Shown piece by piece: positions 12,169-24,220 of a stretch of DNA of 64,000 nucleotides (position 1 is the first letter of the stretch; each line of letters begins with the position of its first letter). The position numbers and the translations under genes were made by a program. The DNA comes from Theropithecus gelada (taxonomy: Eukaryota > Chordata > Mammalia > Primates > Cercopithecidae): positions 13,854,301 to 13,918,300 of the forward strand of contig NC_037682.1 of assembly GCF_003255815.1 (NCBI RefSeq), written 5' to 3'. Below the pieces are notes generated by a model. It was not told where the DNA came from. It did not search any database and was given only the letters and a program-made list of their open reading frames with translations.

Positions 12169-12561
12169 TCAGTCAAACAAAATATTATCTACATATGATA
12201 ATGTCCATCTAATAAACACCACTGAAGACAAACATGTAGTCAAACACAACAGATTTATTGACTTGTTTTCATAAGTGATAATACACCCTAGGAGAACCAA
12301 GAGGCATCTAATCAACCAAAAAAAGAGATGAGGTTATTTCATGATTGGGGAGAAGGGTGGTGTTTGGGTAACATTAAATTTGTAGTGTTTTATTGGCTCA
12401 AAGAAAAGCAGAGCTGTCTATAAAGGGCTTAACAGCAAGCCTCATACACAGTCCTGTTTCCTTGGAACTACAAAGTAAAGAAAAAAACTACATAATGTTG
12501 AATTTTGAAATCTGTCATGTAAAGCTCTGCATTGGAAGTTTTGCCTCCCCTCCCCCTCCCC
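12111..12561. other. (TG)n microsatellite followed by unassigned sequence
   Basis: An uninterrupted TG run of about 29 bases sits at 12132-12160. The rest, up to the C-rich edge of the assembly gap, shows no recognisable gene or repeat. Confidence 0.6.
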
Positions 12562-12943
12562 NNNNNNNNNNNNNNNNNNNNNNNNNNNNNNNNNNNNNNN
12601 NNNNNNNNNNNNNNNNNNNNNNNNNNNNNNNNNNNNNNNNNNNNNNNNNNNNNNNNNNNNNNNNNNNNNNNNNNNNNNNNNNNNNNNNNNNNNNNNNNNN
12701 NNNNNNNNNNNNNNNNNNNNNNNNNNNNNNNNNNNNNNNNNNNNNNNNNNNNNNNNNNNNNNNNNNNNNNNNNNNNNNNNNNNNNNNNNNNNNNNNNNNN
12801 NNNNNNNNNNNNNNNNNNNNNNNNNNNNNNNNNNNNNNNNNNNNNNNNNNNNNNNNNNNNNNNNNNNNNNNNNNNNNNNNNNNNNNNNNNNNNNNNNNNN
12901 NNNNNNNNNNNNNNNNNNNNNNNNNNNNNNNNNNNNNNNNNNN
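12562..12943. other. Assembly gap (382 N)
   Basis: Unsequenced bases. The left flank (12545-12561) and right flank (12944-12970) are both CCCCTCCCC-type C-rich tracts, so the gap probably hides a pyrimidine-rich simple repeat. Confidence 0.99.
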
Positions 12944-13149
12944 CCCCCTCCCTTCCCCTCCCCTCCCCTCTCTTGAAATGAAAACTTGAATGCTGGCATA
13001 ATGTTTTATTTTCCCCTGCATAGATAGCATGGCAAAAATGATTAATGCGTAGACAGATCTCTATATATACTACACATAAATAAATGTCTTCATATATAAT
13101 CTATTTACATAAGAATGTGGAAAAGCTTTTTTTAAAATTAATTTTCATC

Positions 13150-14773
13150 GTGTTAGCCTGGGTTCACTAGAAAACAGAGCCTGAGACAGGTATTTAGTGC
13201 CAGTGTTTTTGTTGGAAGAACACAAAAAGTACATAAATCATAAATGTCCAGCTCGATAAATTATCAAAAAATAAAGATATGTGTTCTTAACTCCCAATTA
13301 AAAATTAGAAAATAGCTTGTATGAAGAAGGTACAGAACTCTTTTGCTCCTTTCCAGACAATACACCCTCAAGAGTAATCACTGTCTCTGTTTATAATACC
13401 CACGATTAGTTTTGTTGGTTTTGGCGTTTTAATTAATGGAATCATATGGCATATATTTTCGTGTGTGTTTGACTTCTCTTCAGTATTATTGTATTATATT
13501 GCTGGGCAACACACAACCAAAAAGTTCAGGGATTAAATTAAATCTGTATTATTCCTCTCAAGTTTGTAAGTCAGTGAGGTTTCATTATGGTGAAAAGAGG
13601 CTAATGATAAGGAAAAAAAATAAAGTTTAGGGACTATGCCAACTTTTCATTTTCACTTTTCATTCAAAACTCACATTGAATGTGCTAAAACTGCCTTGTA
13701 AATGGCAACTCTAGAATGAAGCTAGAATGTCAGCTCCATGAGGTCACAGCCCAGTTAGTTCACTCTATACTTCCAATAGTGCCTGGAATATAGTAGATGT
13801 CAGCTCAAGCACCCTCTGTCTGGGTTCACTAGAAAACAGAATCTGAGACAGGGATTTAGTGTCAATGTTTTAGTTGGAAGAGCACATAAAGGGCATAAAT
13901 CATCAACATACAGCTCCGTGAATTATCAAAAAGTAAAGACATGTGTGTTCCTATTTCCTAATTAAAAATTGGAAAGTAGCAAGTACTAGGAAGGTATACA
14001 GCCCCTTTGCTCCCTTCCAGCCACTATACCCCCAAAGTAATCACCATCTCAACCTCTAATACCTGTGATTAGTTTCATTGGCATGATCTTTTTAATTAAT
14101 GAAATCATATGGCATACATTTTTTTTTTTTTTTTTGAGACGGAGTCTCACTCTGTTGCCCAGGCTGGAGTGCAGTGGCCAGATCTCAGCTCACTGCAAGC
14201 TCCGTCTCCCGGGTTTACACCATTCTCCTGCCTCAGCCTCCGAGTAGTAGCTGGGATTACAGGCGCCCGCCACCTCGCCCGGCTAGTTTTTTTTTTTGTA
14301 TTTTTTTTAGTAAAGATGGGGTTTCACCGTGTTTGCCAGGATGGTCTCGATCTCCTGACCTTGTGATCCACCCGTCTCGGCCTCCCAAAGTGCTGGGATT
14401 ACAGGCTTGAGCCACCGCGCCCGGCCTACATTTTTTGTAAGTTTGACTTCTCTTCAGTTTTGTGTTATTTTGCTAGGTAACACACAACCAAAAAACTCAG
14501 AGATTAGATTAAATCTGTGTATTTCCTCTCAAGTTTGCAGGTCAATGAGGTTTCAGTATGATGAGAAGAGGCTAATTATAAAAACATTAAAGTTTAGAAA
14601 CTATGCCAAGTTTTCATTTTCACTTTTAACTGAGAACTCGCATTGAATGTGCTAAAACTGCCTCCTGAACGGTAACTGTAGAACGAAACTAGAATGTCAG
14701 CTCCAGGAGGTCATAGACAGCTCAGTTAGTTCACTCCATATTCCCAGTAGTACCTGGAATGCAGTAGATGCTC
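13150..14773. repeat. About 0.65-kb direct tandem duplication
   Basis: Copy 1 is 13150-13806 and copy 2 is 13819-14773. Both start CTGGGTTCACTAGAAAACAG and end in an L2-like 3' segment (GTCAGCTCCA...GTAGATG). Shared words occur in order throughout, with frequent substitutions. Copy 2 is longer only because an Alu (14119-14426) is inserted in it. Divergence is moderate, so the duplication is old. Confidence 0.92.
14119..14426 (-). mobile_element. AluY (AluYR-like), antisense
   Basis: T-tract at about 14119-14135, GAGACGGAGTCTCACTCTGT, ending CACCGCGCCCGGCC. It has the CTTGAGCC variant. It lies in copy 2 of the tandem duplication and is absent from copy 1. Confidence 0.94.
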
Positions 14774-14795
14774 AATAAATATTTCTTGAATGAAG

Positions 14796-16961
14796 ATATT
14801 GTGAGATAGAGTTAATGTACAGAGGTACTTAAGAGCTCTGTCTTCATCCTGGGGATGGCTGAATGTATGAATTTTGGCTCCTGGTCAAGATAAGACCATT
14901 GGAATTTATAATGTGCAGTTTAGAATAATTTTAAACTCTCTCAGCAAGCCCCAAGGTCAGTTTCTTTGCTAATGACTTGCAACTAGCTTAATGAATTTGA
15001 CAAGCCTGACTATTTAATGGGATACAGAGAGTTTCTTGCATAGATGTGGGCAGTTCAAGTCAGAAACTGGCATGGTTCATGTGTCTGGTTAGGCCTGTGG
15101 GGATCTTGCACTGTGGAATGTCTCCAGTACTTGCCTGCTCTCTCTCTCGCTGCATTGTACTCTCCGCCTTTAGACAAAAGCCTCATGTGAGTACATTCTT
15201 TGGTGTTTGTTAAGTCTTTTCAAATATCTGCCTGGGGAAAATAATAGACTCTGACTTGGGCAATACAATTGGGAATAGAGAATATATCAGATTTACAAAG
15301 ACTTCGAACTGATTTTCTTCTTAAATATCTTTTATATAGAAAAACAAAAAACAAAAAGTGAAATATAAACCATTTTCTAGGTCAGCTAAAACAAATTTAT
15401 GCATTTGATACCTTTCTAAGCAAAATTTGCAGACTTTGCAGGCTGATTTCTAGTTCCAAAATAAATTAAATTAAAATATTGAAATAATACAACCAAATAC
15501 TAAATAACTAAATTTTCTAATCCAGATTCTGGGACAGATAATCTTTGTCAACAAAACAAATAAGGACTCTTACATTACATGCAGATGTTGCCAGAGTTTT
15601 ATAATATAAGAAAAAAAGTATATGCCTATATGATATGAAATATATATAAATTTATATGTAATATACACGTTCTTTATATATTTTAATATATTTTCAAATA
15701 ATATACAAATTTATATATATTCCAGACACATGTGTGTTTGTGTATATGTATTTGCATATATGTCATTTAGGCCATTTAGCGACCCTGTTATGGGCACAGT
15801 TTCTATGGCTTCAGAGTTGGAGGTAAAATGGGAATGCTTTCATTATTCTCTAAATATGGGAGAGAATACTAAGAAGAAACAAAGCAACTTAAGACAAAAA
15901 AAATCAGTTACTGAAAGTAACCGACAAGGGTTGAAGCTACTGGCTTAAGGGGGGAAAAAAACCCCAGATGATAGCTGGCTTATATAGCACTGTGAGGTTC
16001 TGAGCCCCATCCAGACTGTGACGCTCCTCCTTTTGATGTCCAGCCCCTCCTGGCCAAGCTGAAAATGTGCATTCAAGAGATGGGAGCAAGTTACAGGCTG
16101 TATCTGGTGAAATTGTACCTGGAGTCTGAGAAGGATTAAAACAAGCAGTCTTGACCTTTTACAGAAAGGAAAATACCACCCTTTGCTGACATTGATGATA
16201 AAAAGATCCAGAGGGGAAACCACAAAGAACTTTCAGAATTGCTTCCTCTGCTGGAAAGAGTGTACTTATTGAAGACGAATTTTTTAAAATCTAGTATTAT
16301 CAGCCTCACGCAGTTACTGGAAAGTACTTAAGTTCCTGGGAATCACATGAGCAGTAGCAATCCCAACAAACCTTAGTCAGTAAAAAAACAAGTTGCTGAT
16401 CTTGAAGAGATTCAAACAGGAAAGCAAATGCATCATCAGCTTTGTTCAAACCATATCTCAAATTTAGTTGTTTTTTGTTTTCGTATCCACCAGGCAATCA
16501 AAAGAAAGTTACACATCTTTTCTGTGTTTTCCTACAGTAAACTCAAAATTCAAACAGAGAGACATATTTTAATAAATTCAAAGATTTAAGTATTTTCCCT
16601 GGATTTGTATAGCTTTGTCTCATTATTTGTTTCCTGTATTTATACTGTGTGAAAACAAAACTTTTGAGTGTATATTAAAACTGTCTGGATATTACTATAT
16701 AAAACATTGGAAAATATCACAAAGTAATTTAAATAAAAAATAACTGTGATATGCTAGTGTCTTTTAATAGTTGCTTCTTATGAAACCAAAATAAGGTGAC
16801 TAAAATATCAACATATGAAAATGACAGTATTTCAATTTTTGGCTTGAATATTTTAAATTATAAGTATTGATTTGATTAAGTTACATATGTTGGCATGCTT
16901 AAATCAATTTTAAATATAAACAAATGAAATAAAAATGCTAACATCTGTGTTCATGAGCATT
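14796..16961. other. Unassigned intergenic DNA, AT-rich centre
   Basis: No gene recognised. 15600-15765 is a TATA/ATAT-rich low-complexity tract. The start (to about 14800) is the L2 tail AATAAATATTTCTTGAATGAA. Elsewhere I see nothing I can name. Confidence 0.4.
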
Positions 16962-17246
16962 TTTTTGAGATAGAGTCTCACTCTGTGGCCCAGGCTGGAA
17001 TGCAGTGGCATAATCTTGGCTCACTGCAACCTCTGCCTCCTGGGTTCAAGCAGTTCTCCTGCCAAGCCTCCCAAGTAGCTGGGATTACAGGTGCACACCA
17101 CCATGCTCAACTAAGTTTTTTATTTTTAGTTGAGACGAAGTTCACCATGTTGGCCAGGCTGGTCTCGAACTCCTGACCTCAAGTGATCCACTCCCTTGGA
17201 CCTCCCAAAGTGCTGGGATTACAGGCATGAGCCACCACTCCCAGCC
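16962..17246 (-). mobile_element. Alu (AluS/J-like), antisense
   Basis: TTTTTTGAGATAGAGTCTCA through GCCACCACTCCCAGCC, with many substitutions from young Alu. Confidence 0.92.
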
Positions 17247-17333
17247 TGTGATCTTCTTTTTAAAGTTGAAACTCAGCTCTTCCAATTGTGATAGAACCAG
17301 ACTTAATCTTCCACTCTGTTCAGTTAGAAAACT

Positions 17334-17490
17334 GGGTTGGTCACAGTGGCTCATGCCTCTAATCCCAGCACTTTGAGAGGCTGAAGTCAGAGAATCCCTT
17401 GAGCCCAGTATTTTGAGGCTGCAGTGAGTTATGATTACACCAGTGCACTCAAACCTGGGTGTCAGAGTTAGAACTTGTCTCACACATTTT
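17334..17490 (+). mobile_element. Alu left-monomer-like fragment
   Basis: GGTTGGTCACAGTGGCTCAT to GTCAGAGTTAGAACTTGTCTCA. It lacks the second arm, so it is either a free left monomer or a heavily deleted old Alu. It is inverted relative to the Alu 87 bases away. Confidence 0.75.
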
Positions 17491-17499
17491 TTTATATTA

Positions 17500-18050
17500 T
17501 AAATAAAACTGGAAAAAATTAAGCACAACTGCTTCCAGACATTGGGAAACAGTTAGTGCAGGACTTTCAACATTGAAACAATGAAAACAAATGTGAATAT
17601 AATAATTGCTCTGGTTTTCTGCATGAAGAAACTTTCCAGACCATGGTCAGGGAGAGGGATCCATTCTGATATTGCCGAATTCAGTGGACAAAAAACAGAA
17701 TTTGAGGGCACTGAGACAGCTATAGTGAGTGAGAAGAGAACCATAAAGGGTATAGCTATGCAGAGACAGAGGTCCAGAAATCTGCAGGGAAACATTCTAA
17801 ATTTGTTGTCTAACATAAGCTGTGCATGAGGGTTGAAAGTTTAAAAATACAGTTAAAGACTAGCCAGGTAGTTGTAAGCTGTATGGTTACCAGGGCTTAC
17901 ACAGGGCTGACAGACATTCAAGTTCCAATCAGCTAGAATGCAGAGACTTCCATGAACACTTGGGGGGTAGAATAGAGACCTCCAGAAAGATCATGCTTTA
18001 AGTCAATTACTATTAAAGCATGTACCCAATTAACAACAACTATAAAACTT
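17500..18050. other. Unassigned intergenic DNA
   Basis: No gene or repeat recognised. Overlapping frames on both strands at 17553-17829 show no known motif. Confidence 0.4.
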
Positions 18051-18052
18051 CT

Positions 18053-18386
18053 GATATAGTTTGGCTCTCTGTCCCCACTCAAGTCTCATGTGGGTCATGG
18101 GGGTGGACTTTCCCTTTGCTGTTCACATAAGAGTGAGTTCTCACAAGATCTGGGGGTTTAAAAGTGTGTAGCACTTCCCCCTTCACTCTCTCTTCCTCCT
18201 GCTTCTACTACCTAAGACATGCTGGCTTCCCCTTCACATTCCACCATGATTGTAACTTTCCTGAGGCCTCCCCAGCCATGCCTCCTGTAGAGCCTAGGGA
18301 ACTGTGAGTCAATTAAACCTCTTTTCTTTATAAACTACCCAGTGTCAGGTAGTTCTTTATAGCAATATGAGAAGGGACTAATACAC
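18053..18386 (+). mobile_element. MaLR LTR (MSTA/THE1-like)
   Basis: Begins TGATATAGTTTGGCTCTCTG TCCCC, passes GTGAGTTCTCACAAGATCTG, and ends near GAGAAGGGACTAATACA. These are the hallmark words of mammalian apparent LTR retrotransposons. Only one LTR is seen, so it is solitary. Confidence 0.88.
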
Positions 18387-18449
18387 CCTCCGTATTATGC
18401 CTTTTCAAAAGTCTCAGAAGAATCAAATTGGTCTTCAAGTTTAAGCTCC

Positions 18450-19460
18450 TGCAAGAAATAAAAGTAATACATTGTGAAAAAAGAAAAATTTGAGCACTCA
18501 ATCAAATAAAAATTCAGCATGTAAATATCCAGCATGTAATCCAAAATTACTACACATGCCAAGAAGCAGAAAAGTCACAATAACAAATAGCCAGGAGAAA
18601 AATTAATAAAAACAGACCTGTAAATTACAGATTACAACAAAAGAGAAGTGCTTTAGAATATATATTATAATCATGCATAAGAATTCCTAGAAATACATGG
18701 ATGCAAAGAGTATAAAAATGAAAAATACAAAAGAGCACCAAATAGAACTTCTAGAGATAAACACCACAATACATGAAGTGAATAAATCACTGCCTATGAT
18801 TAACAACACATTAAATCTTCCAGAAGAAAAGGTTAGTAAACTGGAAGATGGATATAGAATCTCTAATCTGAAGCAAAGATTAGGAAAAAAAGTCTAGAAA
18901 GATTAATAAAACATCAGTGGGACAATATGAAGTGGTCTAACATGTAATCTGAATCCAACAAGAGGAAGAGAGAATGAATTGAAAACATATTTGAATAAAT
19001 CATTGGAATTTCTAAATTTGATAAAAAGTATAAACCCACAGATGCAAACAGCTTAACTAATCAATCGCAAGCTGGATGAGCAAAAATAAAACCACACCAA
19101 AGCGTAACTTAGATTGCTAAAAATGAATAATAAAATGTTAAAAGCAGAGGGTAAGAATAGACACATTAGCATAAAGATAATAATAATTGCAGACTGCCCA
19201 TAAGCCATTATGTAAGCCAAAAGACAATTAAAAGACATCATTAAAGTACTTGAAGGTAAAAGCTGTAACATAGGATCAACATCCTGTGAAAATATTAAAA
19301 CTGGAGGTAAAATAAAGATGTATTCAGACAACAAACAAAAAATCTGAGAAAATTCAGTACCAGAAAAAAATCAATGGAATGAATGTCAAAGGAAGTTCTT
19401 CAGGTTAACAGAAAATGACAAAACCTTGCTGAGACATATTAATGAAGGCCTAAATAAATA
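18450..19460 (+). mobile_element. L1M/HAL1-like ORF1-region fragment
   Basis: AT-rich stretch containing L1M/HAL1 ORF1-type words (AGAAGAAAAGGTTAGTAAAC TGGAAG, TATAAACCCACAGATGCAAA, AAAGCAGAGGGTAAGAATAG). Frames are broken. The longest (18697-18897) is a coiled-coil-like ORF1 remnant (EEKVSKLEDG). Confidence 0.65.
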
Positions 19461-19749
19461 GGCTGGGAGTGGTGGCTCATGCCTATAAACCCAGCACTTC
19501 GGGAGGCCAAAGCAGGTGGATCACTTGAGGTCAAGAGTTCAAGACTAGCCTGACTAACATGGTGAAACCCCGTCTCTACTAAAAGAATGCAAAAAATTAG
19601 CCTAGCTTGGTGGCACATGCCTGTAATCCCAGGTACTTGGAGGCTGAGGTGAGAGAATCACTTGAACCCAGGAGTTAGAGGTTGTAGTGAGCCGAGATTG
19701 CATCATTGTGCTACAGCCTGGTTGACAGAGCGAGACTCCCTCTCAAAAA

Positions 19750-19788
<39 letters not shown>

Positions 19789-19792
19789 ATAG
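19461..19792 (+). mobile_element. AluS-like with (AAAT)n tail
   Basis: GGCTGGGAGTGGTGGCTCAT to CAGAGCGAGACTCCCTCTC, followed by an AAAT microsatellite (about 19747-19791) that grew from its tail. Confidence 0.92.
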
Positions 19793-20130
19793 GTATATTC
19801 TGTTAATGGATTAGAAAACTCAATATTGTTAAGTTGGCAATTTTCCCTTATAGACCTATATAGACTCAATACCTTCTTTATCAAAATCCAAGAAGGTCAT
19901 TTTGGATTGCACAAAGTTGATGAAGTAATTCCAAAATTTACATGAAATAATTAAAGACTTAGAATGACCAAATCAATTTTGTTAATGAAGAAAAATAACA
20001 TGAGACATATGCTACCTGATTTCAAGACCTACCATAAAGCTATCATACATTTTAATGATGAAGATTCATAATAAGATACGAAATGAAGATACAGGAAATT
20101 TCTAGTCAAGTATTAAGATAAAATGCATCG
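19793..20130 (+). mobile_element. L1M ORF2 fragment
   Basis: Words such as CTTTATCAAAATCCAAGAAG and ATTTCAAGACCTACCATAAA AGC-type text match an old L1 ORF2 in plus sense, continuing the L1M tract interrupted by the Alu. Confidence 0.65.
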
Positions 20131-21237
20131 ATTACTTCAGCAGCCACAGCCGTGACCTTCAACTCTTTATTTCCTTCCTTCTGGTGTAATTCATGGTTTT
20201 ATTAAAGATAAAAGTATATCTCTCTTGAAATCCTTTCCATAGAGTATTGCAAGTTTATGGGATTAGGACTCAGAATCAGGAAAAATAAGAGTTGTAGAAA
20301 ATGGCAAATTTAAAAAATAGTTAATTTAAGATAAACTACAGATTTCTAATGGTCATTGGGCACACCCGAGATGATTCTTCCCCAAACTGTTCCATGGTCT
20401 ATGATCCAATTTACTGAGTTATGTAAGGGTGACACATCACTGTTAGAAATATTGATTTGCCCCCTGACTTTGCATACAGTATTCAGTATTATCATTTTAC
20501 AACCTCAAATGTAAAAATACCTATTATCACTGTTAAAACAATGAGCCCTTCGAGACTTCTCTTACATTTATGAGTGAGCTTACTTTGATTTTATAAACAT
20601 AAATTACTTTTAATAGTTGGATGCATGTTTTCTCAATAGATAGCAGTTTTTGCAACAATGCTAATTATAGTACACTCACCAATTGCTCATTATTGATTGC
20701 CCATTTCTTTATCATTGGCTGAAAAAATACACAAGCCTCAATATTATTTAATCTTTAATTATCCTTACTTTTCTTATAATCTTTGATATTTAGGACTAGT
20801 AGAGAAGAGAAATTAGATTTTAGAGGAGAAAGGGGACAGAAATATATGATAACACAAATTTAACTTAGTGTGAATTCAGGCTTCATTTTGCCTCAGTGAG
20901 TCTAAGACAAAAAAAACCCAAAAATACTGGATTAAGATGTTTTTTAAAAAATCATTTTTAGTCACAAATATCTTGCATCTACCTGAAGAGCTTTGACTAC
21001 TTATAGTTTGAAGTTATCAGTAAGATCACCTTATATATTCAAGACCTTATAACTCTTCCCCCCCCCCCCCCCAATTATTTACAAGGCAAAGCACGGTCCC
21101 AAGATACTTCCCTCAATAATGAGTTCAACTTTAACCATACCATCCCTACCATACCAACCACTACAAAGGTAATTCTTGGCCCAACTTCAACCTAGCAGAG
21201 CAGCCACTTGCAATCATTAAGCAGACAGGGAATCAAA
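20131..21237. other. Unassigned AT-rich DNA with poly-C tract
   Basis: No gene recognised. A run of 15 C occurs at 21058-21072. Confidence 0.4.
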
Positions 21238-21238
21238 T

Positions 21239-21443
21239 TGGGCAACATGGTGAAACACCATCTCTACAAAAAATAGAAAAATTAGCTGGGTATGGTGGTG
21301 CACACCTGTAGTCCCAGTTACTTAGGAGGCTGAGGTGGGAGGATGGCTTAAGTCCAGGAGGTGGAGGTTGCAGTGCACTCCAGCCCGTGCAACCCAGCCA
21401 GACCCTCTCTCTCAAACAACAACAGCAAAAAAAAAAAAAAAAA
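21239..21443 (+). mobile_element. 5'-truncated Alu
   Basis: Starts within the Alu at GGGCAACATGGTGAAAC and runs to a poly-A tail at about 21427-21443. Confidence 0.9.
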
Positions 21444-23059
21444 CACCAAAAATTATTTTTATTGTAAATGTAGCAAAAGGAGGCAAAGTCTCATGGACAT
21501 TTTCCTACTGCTTTCTAGTCACATATAGATAAAACCAAGAATAACCAAATGAAGAATAAATTTCAAATCACATGACATGAAACAAGTGCAGGTGGTCTTG
21601 TCTAAAAGTTGGAATGATAATATCTTGCACTAATAGCACAAAATATTTGCATGAACTTTTTACAGCTAAAAATGCACTAATCTTAGGTTGCTTATATAAA
21701 TGTTAAACTTAAGAAAATTATGTATGCACTAATTATCACCAAGAGAAGGCACTCTCAAAGCAATATATCAGGATTTAAGTCAGGATATTTTAAAAATCCA
21801 AAAAACAACAAAGAATCAGGTGATGTAAGGACTTGTAGGATTTACATGAGCTTTGGCTTTTATTCTGAATTAGAGAGGAAGCCATTGAAGGATTTTGCCC
21901 AGTTATTACACTATCTGAATAAATCTCTTTCCTTGTCTTTATATATTTAAAACCCCAGGGATTGGGTTAACCCCAGGGATTGGGTTAACTCCAGGTAAAA
22001 CTTGACTTGGAGACTCAAAAGAATTACATTAGGGTCTGATCTTTCACTTGGCACTTCTCAGTTCTGCTTTTGCCTGTGAGCATCTGTCTGTCACGGGGTT
22101 CATATGGCTGCTGATGGCAGCAAACTTACCTCCTCACAGCTCCAAACCCAACAGGAAAGAGGAAAGATGGGGAGACCATTTCTTGGTCACTGAAGTGAAA
22201 ATGATGAGATTAATTTTGATTGGAAATGTGTCAGTCATTCACACAATTGGTTTTTCCTAGGTCACAAGGCTACCACAGAACTTCACTCTAGCTGAGTTGA
22301 TGTAATTCTGCCATTTCCCAGATGTAGGACACAGGTCAACTCCTGAAGCTGGGAGTCGAGTGAGCTCCACCCTTGTACATAAATTAAGAATTAGACAATG
22401 GTGATATTTTGGAGGAAATCAGACTGTCATTGTCAGAACAAATGGGGAATAAATGCTGAGTACCAAAATCTGTCAAATATTAATACAATATTGGAGAAAT
22501 AAAACAAGATATCAGCACATACACAATAATTAAAAGATTGGAATTAGGTACATAAATAGACCAATATCTCTTTATGACATGGTAAAACATTAACAGTTAA
22601 TGTCAGTGAGGTGATGATGGGCTCTACATTAAGTAGTATAGTCTTAATTGCCAATAATATGAAAAATATGTTCAATATACAATATTAAACAATATTTATA
22701 AAAATAAATGCCAGAGACAAAATTATTAAGCAAGGGAAGAAAATACAAAATAATATATTTTAAAGCTGGAATAAGAAAAACTTTCCCAAGAAATTAAAAA
22801 TATGATGTCATAAATATAATTATGAGATTGTGACATTAAAATAAAACATAATTTTATAGCAAGAAAGCTGAATATAATAACTTGATATATAAAATACATA
22901 TCTGCATTATATGTTGAAGTAATTATATCATATATATAATATAAAGAAATTATATGCAAAGATATAACACATACATATCTTTGAGGCTCCATATGTGCCA
23001 ATCAGAGTCCTGGTTTTTCTACCTTTGTTATACCAAGTATCATATCATACGATACCAAG
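21444..23059. other. Unassigned AT-rich intergenic DNA
   Basis: No gene recognised. It contains an 18-bp tandem repeat at 21951-21995 and long AT-rich tracts (22480-22960). Confidence 0.4.
21951..21995. repeat. 18-bp tandem repeat (2.5 copies)
   Basis: AACCCCAGGGATTGGGTT at 21951-21968 and 21969-21986, followed by a partial AACTCCAGG. Confidence 0.9.
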
Positions 23060-23240
23060 TATCATAGGTCTATAGGACAGACAATATTATTACTACTTTC
23101 CTGAAAAGAAATATGAAGCACAGAGAAATTTTGTGGCATGTTCATAGCTACATAGGTAGTAAACAACAAAGATGGGATAGCAAGATAAAAACCCTGGGTT
23201 GTCTGATTAGAAAGCCCACATTATTTAGCACCACACTGTA
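23060..23240 (+). mobile_element. MIR
   Basis: Ordered MIR words: ATTATTACTACTTTCCTGAA, GAAGCACAGAGAAATTTTGT, TAGTAAACAACAAAGATGGG AT, and CCTGGGTTGTCTGA. Confidence 0.75.
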
Positions 23241-23875
23241 TTTTTGACATCAACACTTAGTCTCTTTCCACCATTTTGCATCTGAAAAGGAAGTAGGTAG
23301 CATATGAAAGTATTGCTTCTCATTTTATTTATTTTTGCTCTGCAATAAAAACAAATGTATTTAACAAATATCATATGTTGCACATTTCCATATATGGCAT
23401 AGGATACAAATTTGATTAAGATATAATTCTGCCCAGTAGAAGGTGGGAGAAGGGAAAGGAAGAAGAAGAAATAGAAAATATAAGTTGAATCTGATGCTTA
23501 ATGTGATTTTTACTCCATGTATATTTTTACTCAAATGATAGCTTGTGCACGTGCAAGGATGGACTGTGCTATTTCAAAGTACTTTCTATGGGGGAAGAAC
23601 AGAAGGAGAGGAAAAAGGGAGGGGGAGATGGCCACGTATCTCCACTTCCGAAGGAAAAGGCCCTGTGGTCCCCATAGGTGGGAGAAGAAAAAAGTTAAAT
23701 AAATGGGAGGAATATTATACAGGGGAGCAGAAGTATGTGTTTTGCATGGAGGCCTCATTTTAGCAATACCTTTTTTGCTTTTCTGCTTCCAGATCTTATT
23801 TGCCAATTTAATGCCTTATTTAATGCCTATAAAGTTCTTACGATGAATGAAAAACTTTCAAGTACTGTTGCCTCA
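23241..23875. other. Intergenic between MS4A4 3' end and MS4A6
   Basis: No gene recognised. 23560-23700 is purine-rich (GGAGAGGAAAAAGGGAGGGG). Part of the right end may still be MS4A4 3' UTR if a more distal poly-A site is used. Confidence 0.4.
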
Positions 23876-23887
23876 TTAAATGCATTA

Positions 23888-23893
23888 TTTATT
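23888..23893 (-). promoter_or_regulatory. Candidate distal polyadenylation signal of MS4A4
   Basis: AATAAA on the minus strand, about 255 bases after the stop codon. A second AATAAA lies upstream in the 3' UTR. Confidence 0.5.
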
Positions 23894-23976
23894 AATTTAA
23901 CGTCTAGTACTCTCGACAAAGAGCCAGTGAAATGAGTTTTTGAGTTCCAGGGGAAAAATGAGAACATAATTTTAAA

Positions 23977-23982
23977 TTTATT
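23977..23982 (-). promoter_or_regulatory. Candidate proximal polyadenylation signal of MS4A4
   Basis: AATAAA on the minus strand, about 165 bases after the stop codon, in AT-rich 3' UTR. Confidence 0.5.
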
Positions 23983-24148
23983 ATCTCTCTATATATACAC
24001 ACACAGTTCATAATTGGATTACATATAATAATGATATCAATATGTCTCTCAGTATCGAAGTTGGATTCTGGTAATTTCTTATGTGAGGTTCTTGTGTTAC
24101 AGTCAGCATAGATTTCTGGAGCATTTGTCTGTTGATCTTTCGGTGGCC

Positions 24149-24220
24149 TCAAACCTCATTAAGTGGTGTGAGAGGTGCTGCTTCTGCCATGTGAGAATTT
24201 GATGGCAGAATTAACACAAC
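24149..24220 (-). CDS. MS4A4A: MS4A4 exon 7, C-terminal coding exon
   Basis: The acceptor TTTCACAG precedes GTTGTGTTAATT at 24220. It encodes VVLILPSNSHMAEAAPLT then PLNEV and stops at TGA (24151-24149): 23 residues of cytoplasmic tail. The tail pattern (LILPS.SHMAE, ending PLNEV) is diagnostic for MS4A4A/E. The 3' UTR continues to at least 23980, with two AATAAA motifs. Confidence 0.93.
   Translation of the reverse strand, partial: VVLILPSNSHMAEAAPLTPLNEV

Noticed and set aside
12393..13030. Four long frames containing X residues
   Set aside because: They are produced by reading through the 382-N assembly gap.
11858..13818. Shared CAGCTCAAG.ACCCTCTGT words at about 11858 and 13801
   Set aside because: A single 19-base match with one mismatch is expected by chance in a window this size and has no extended similarity.
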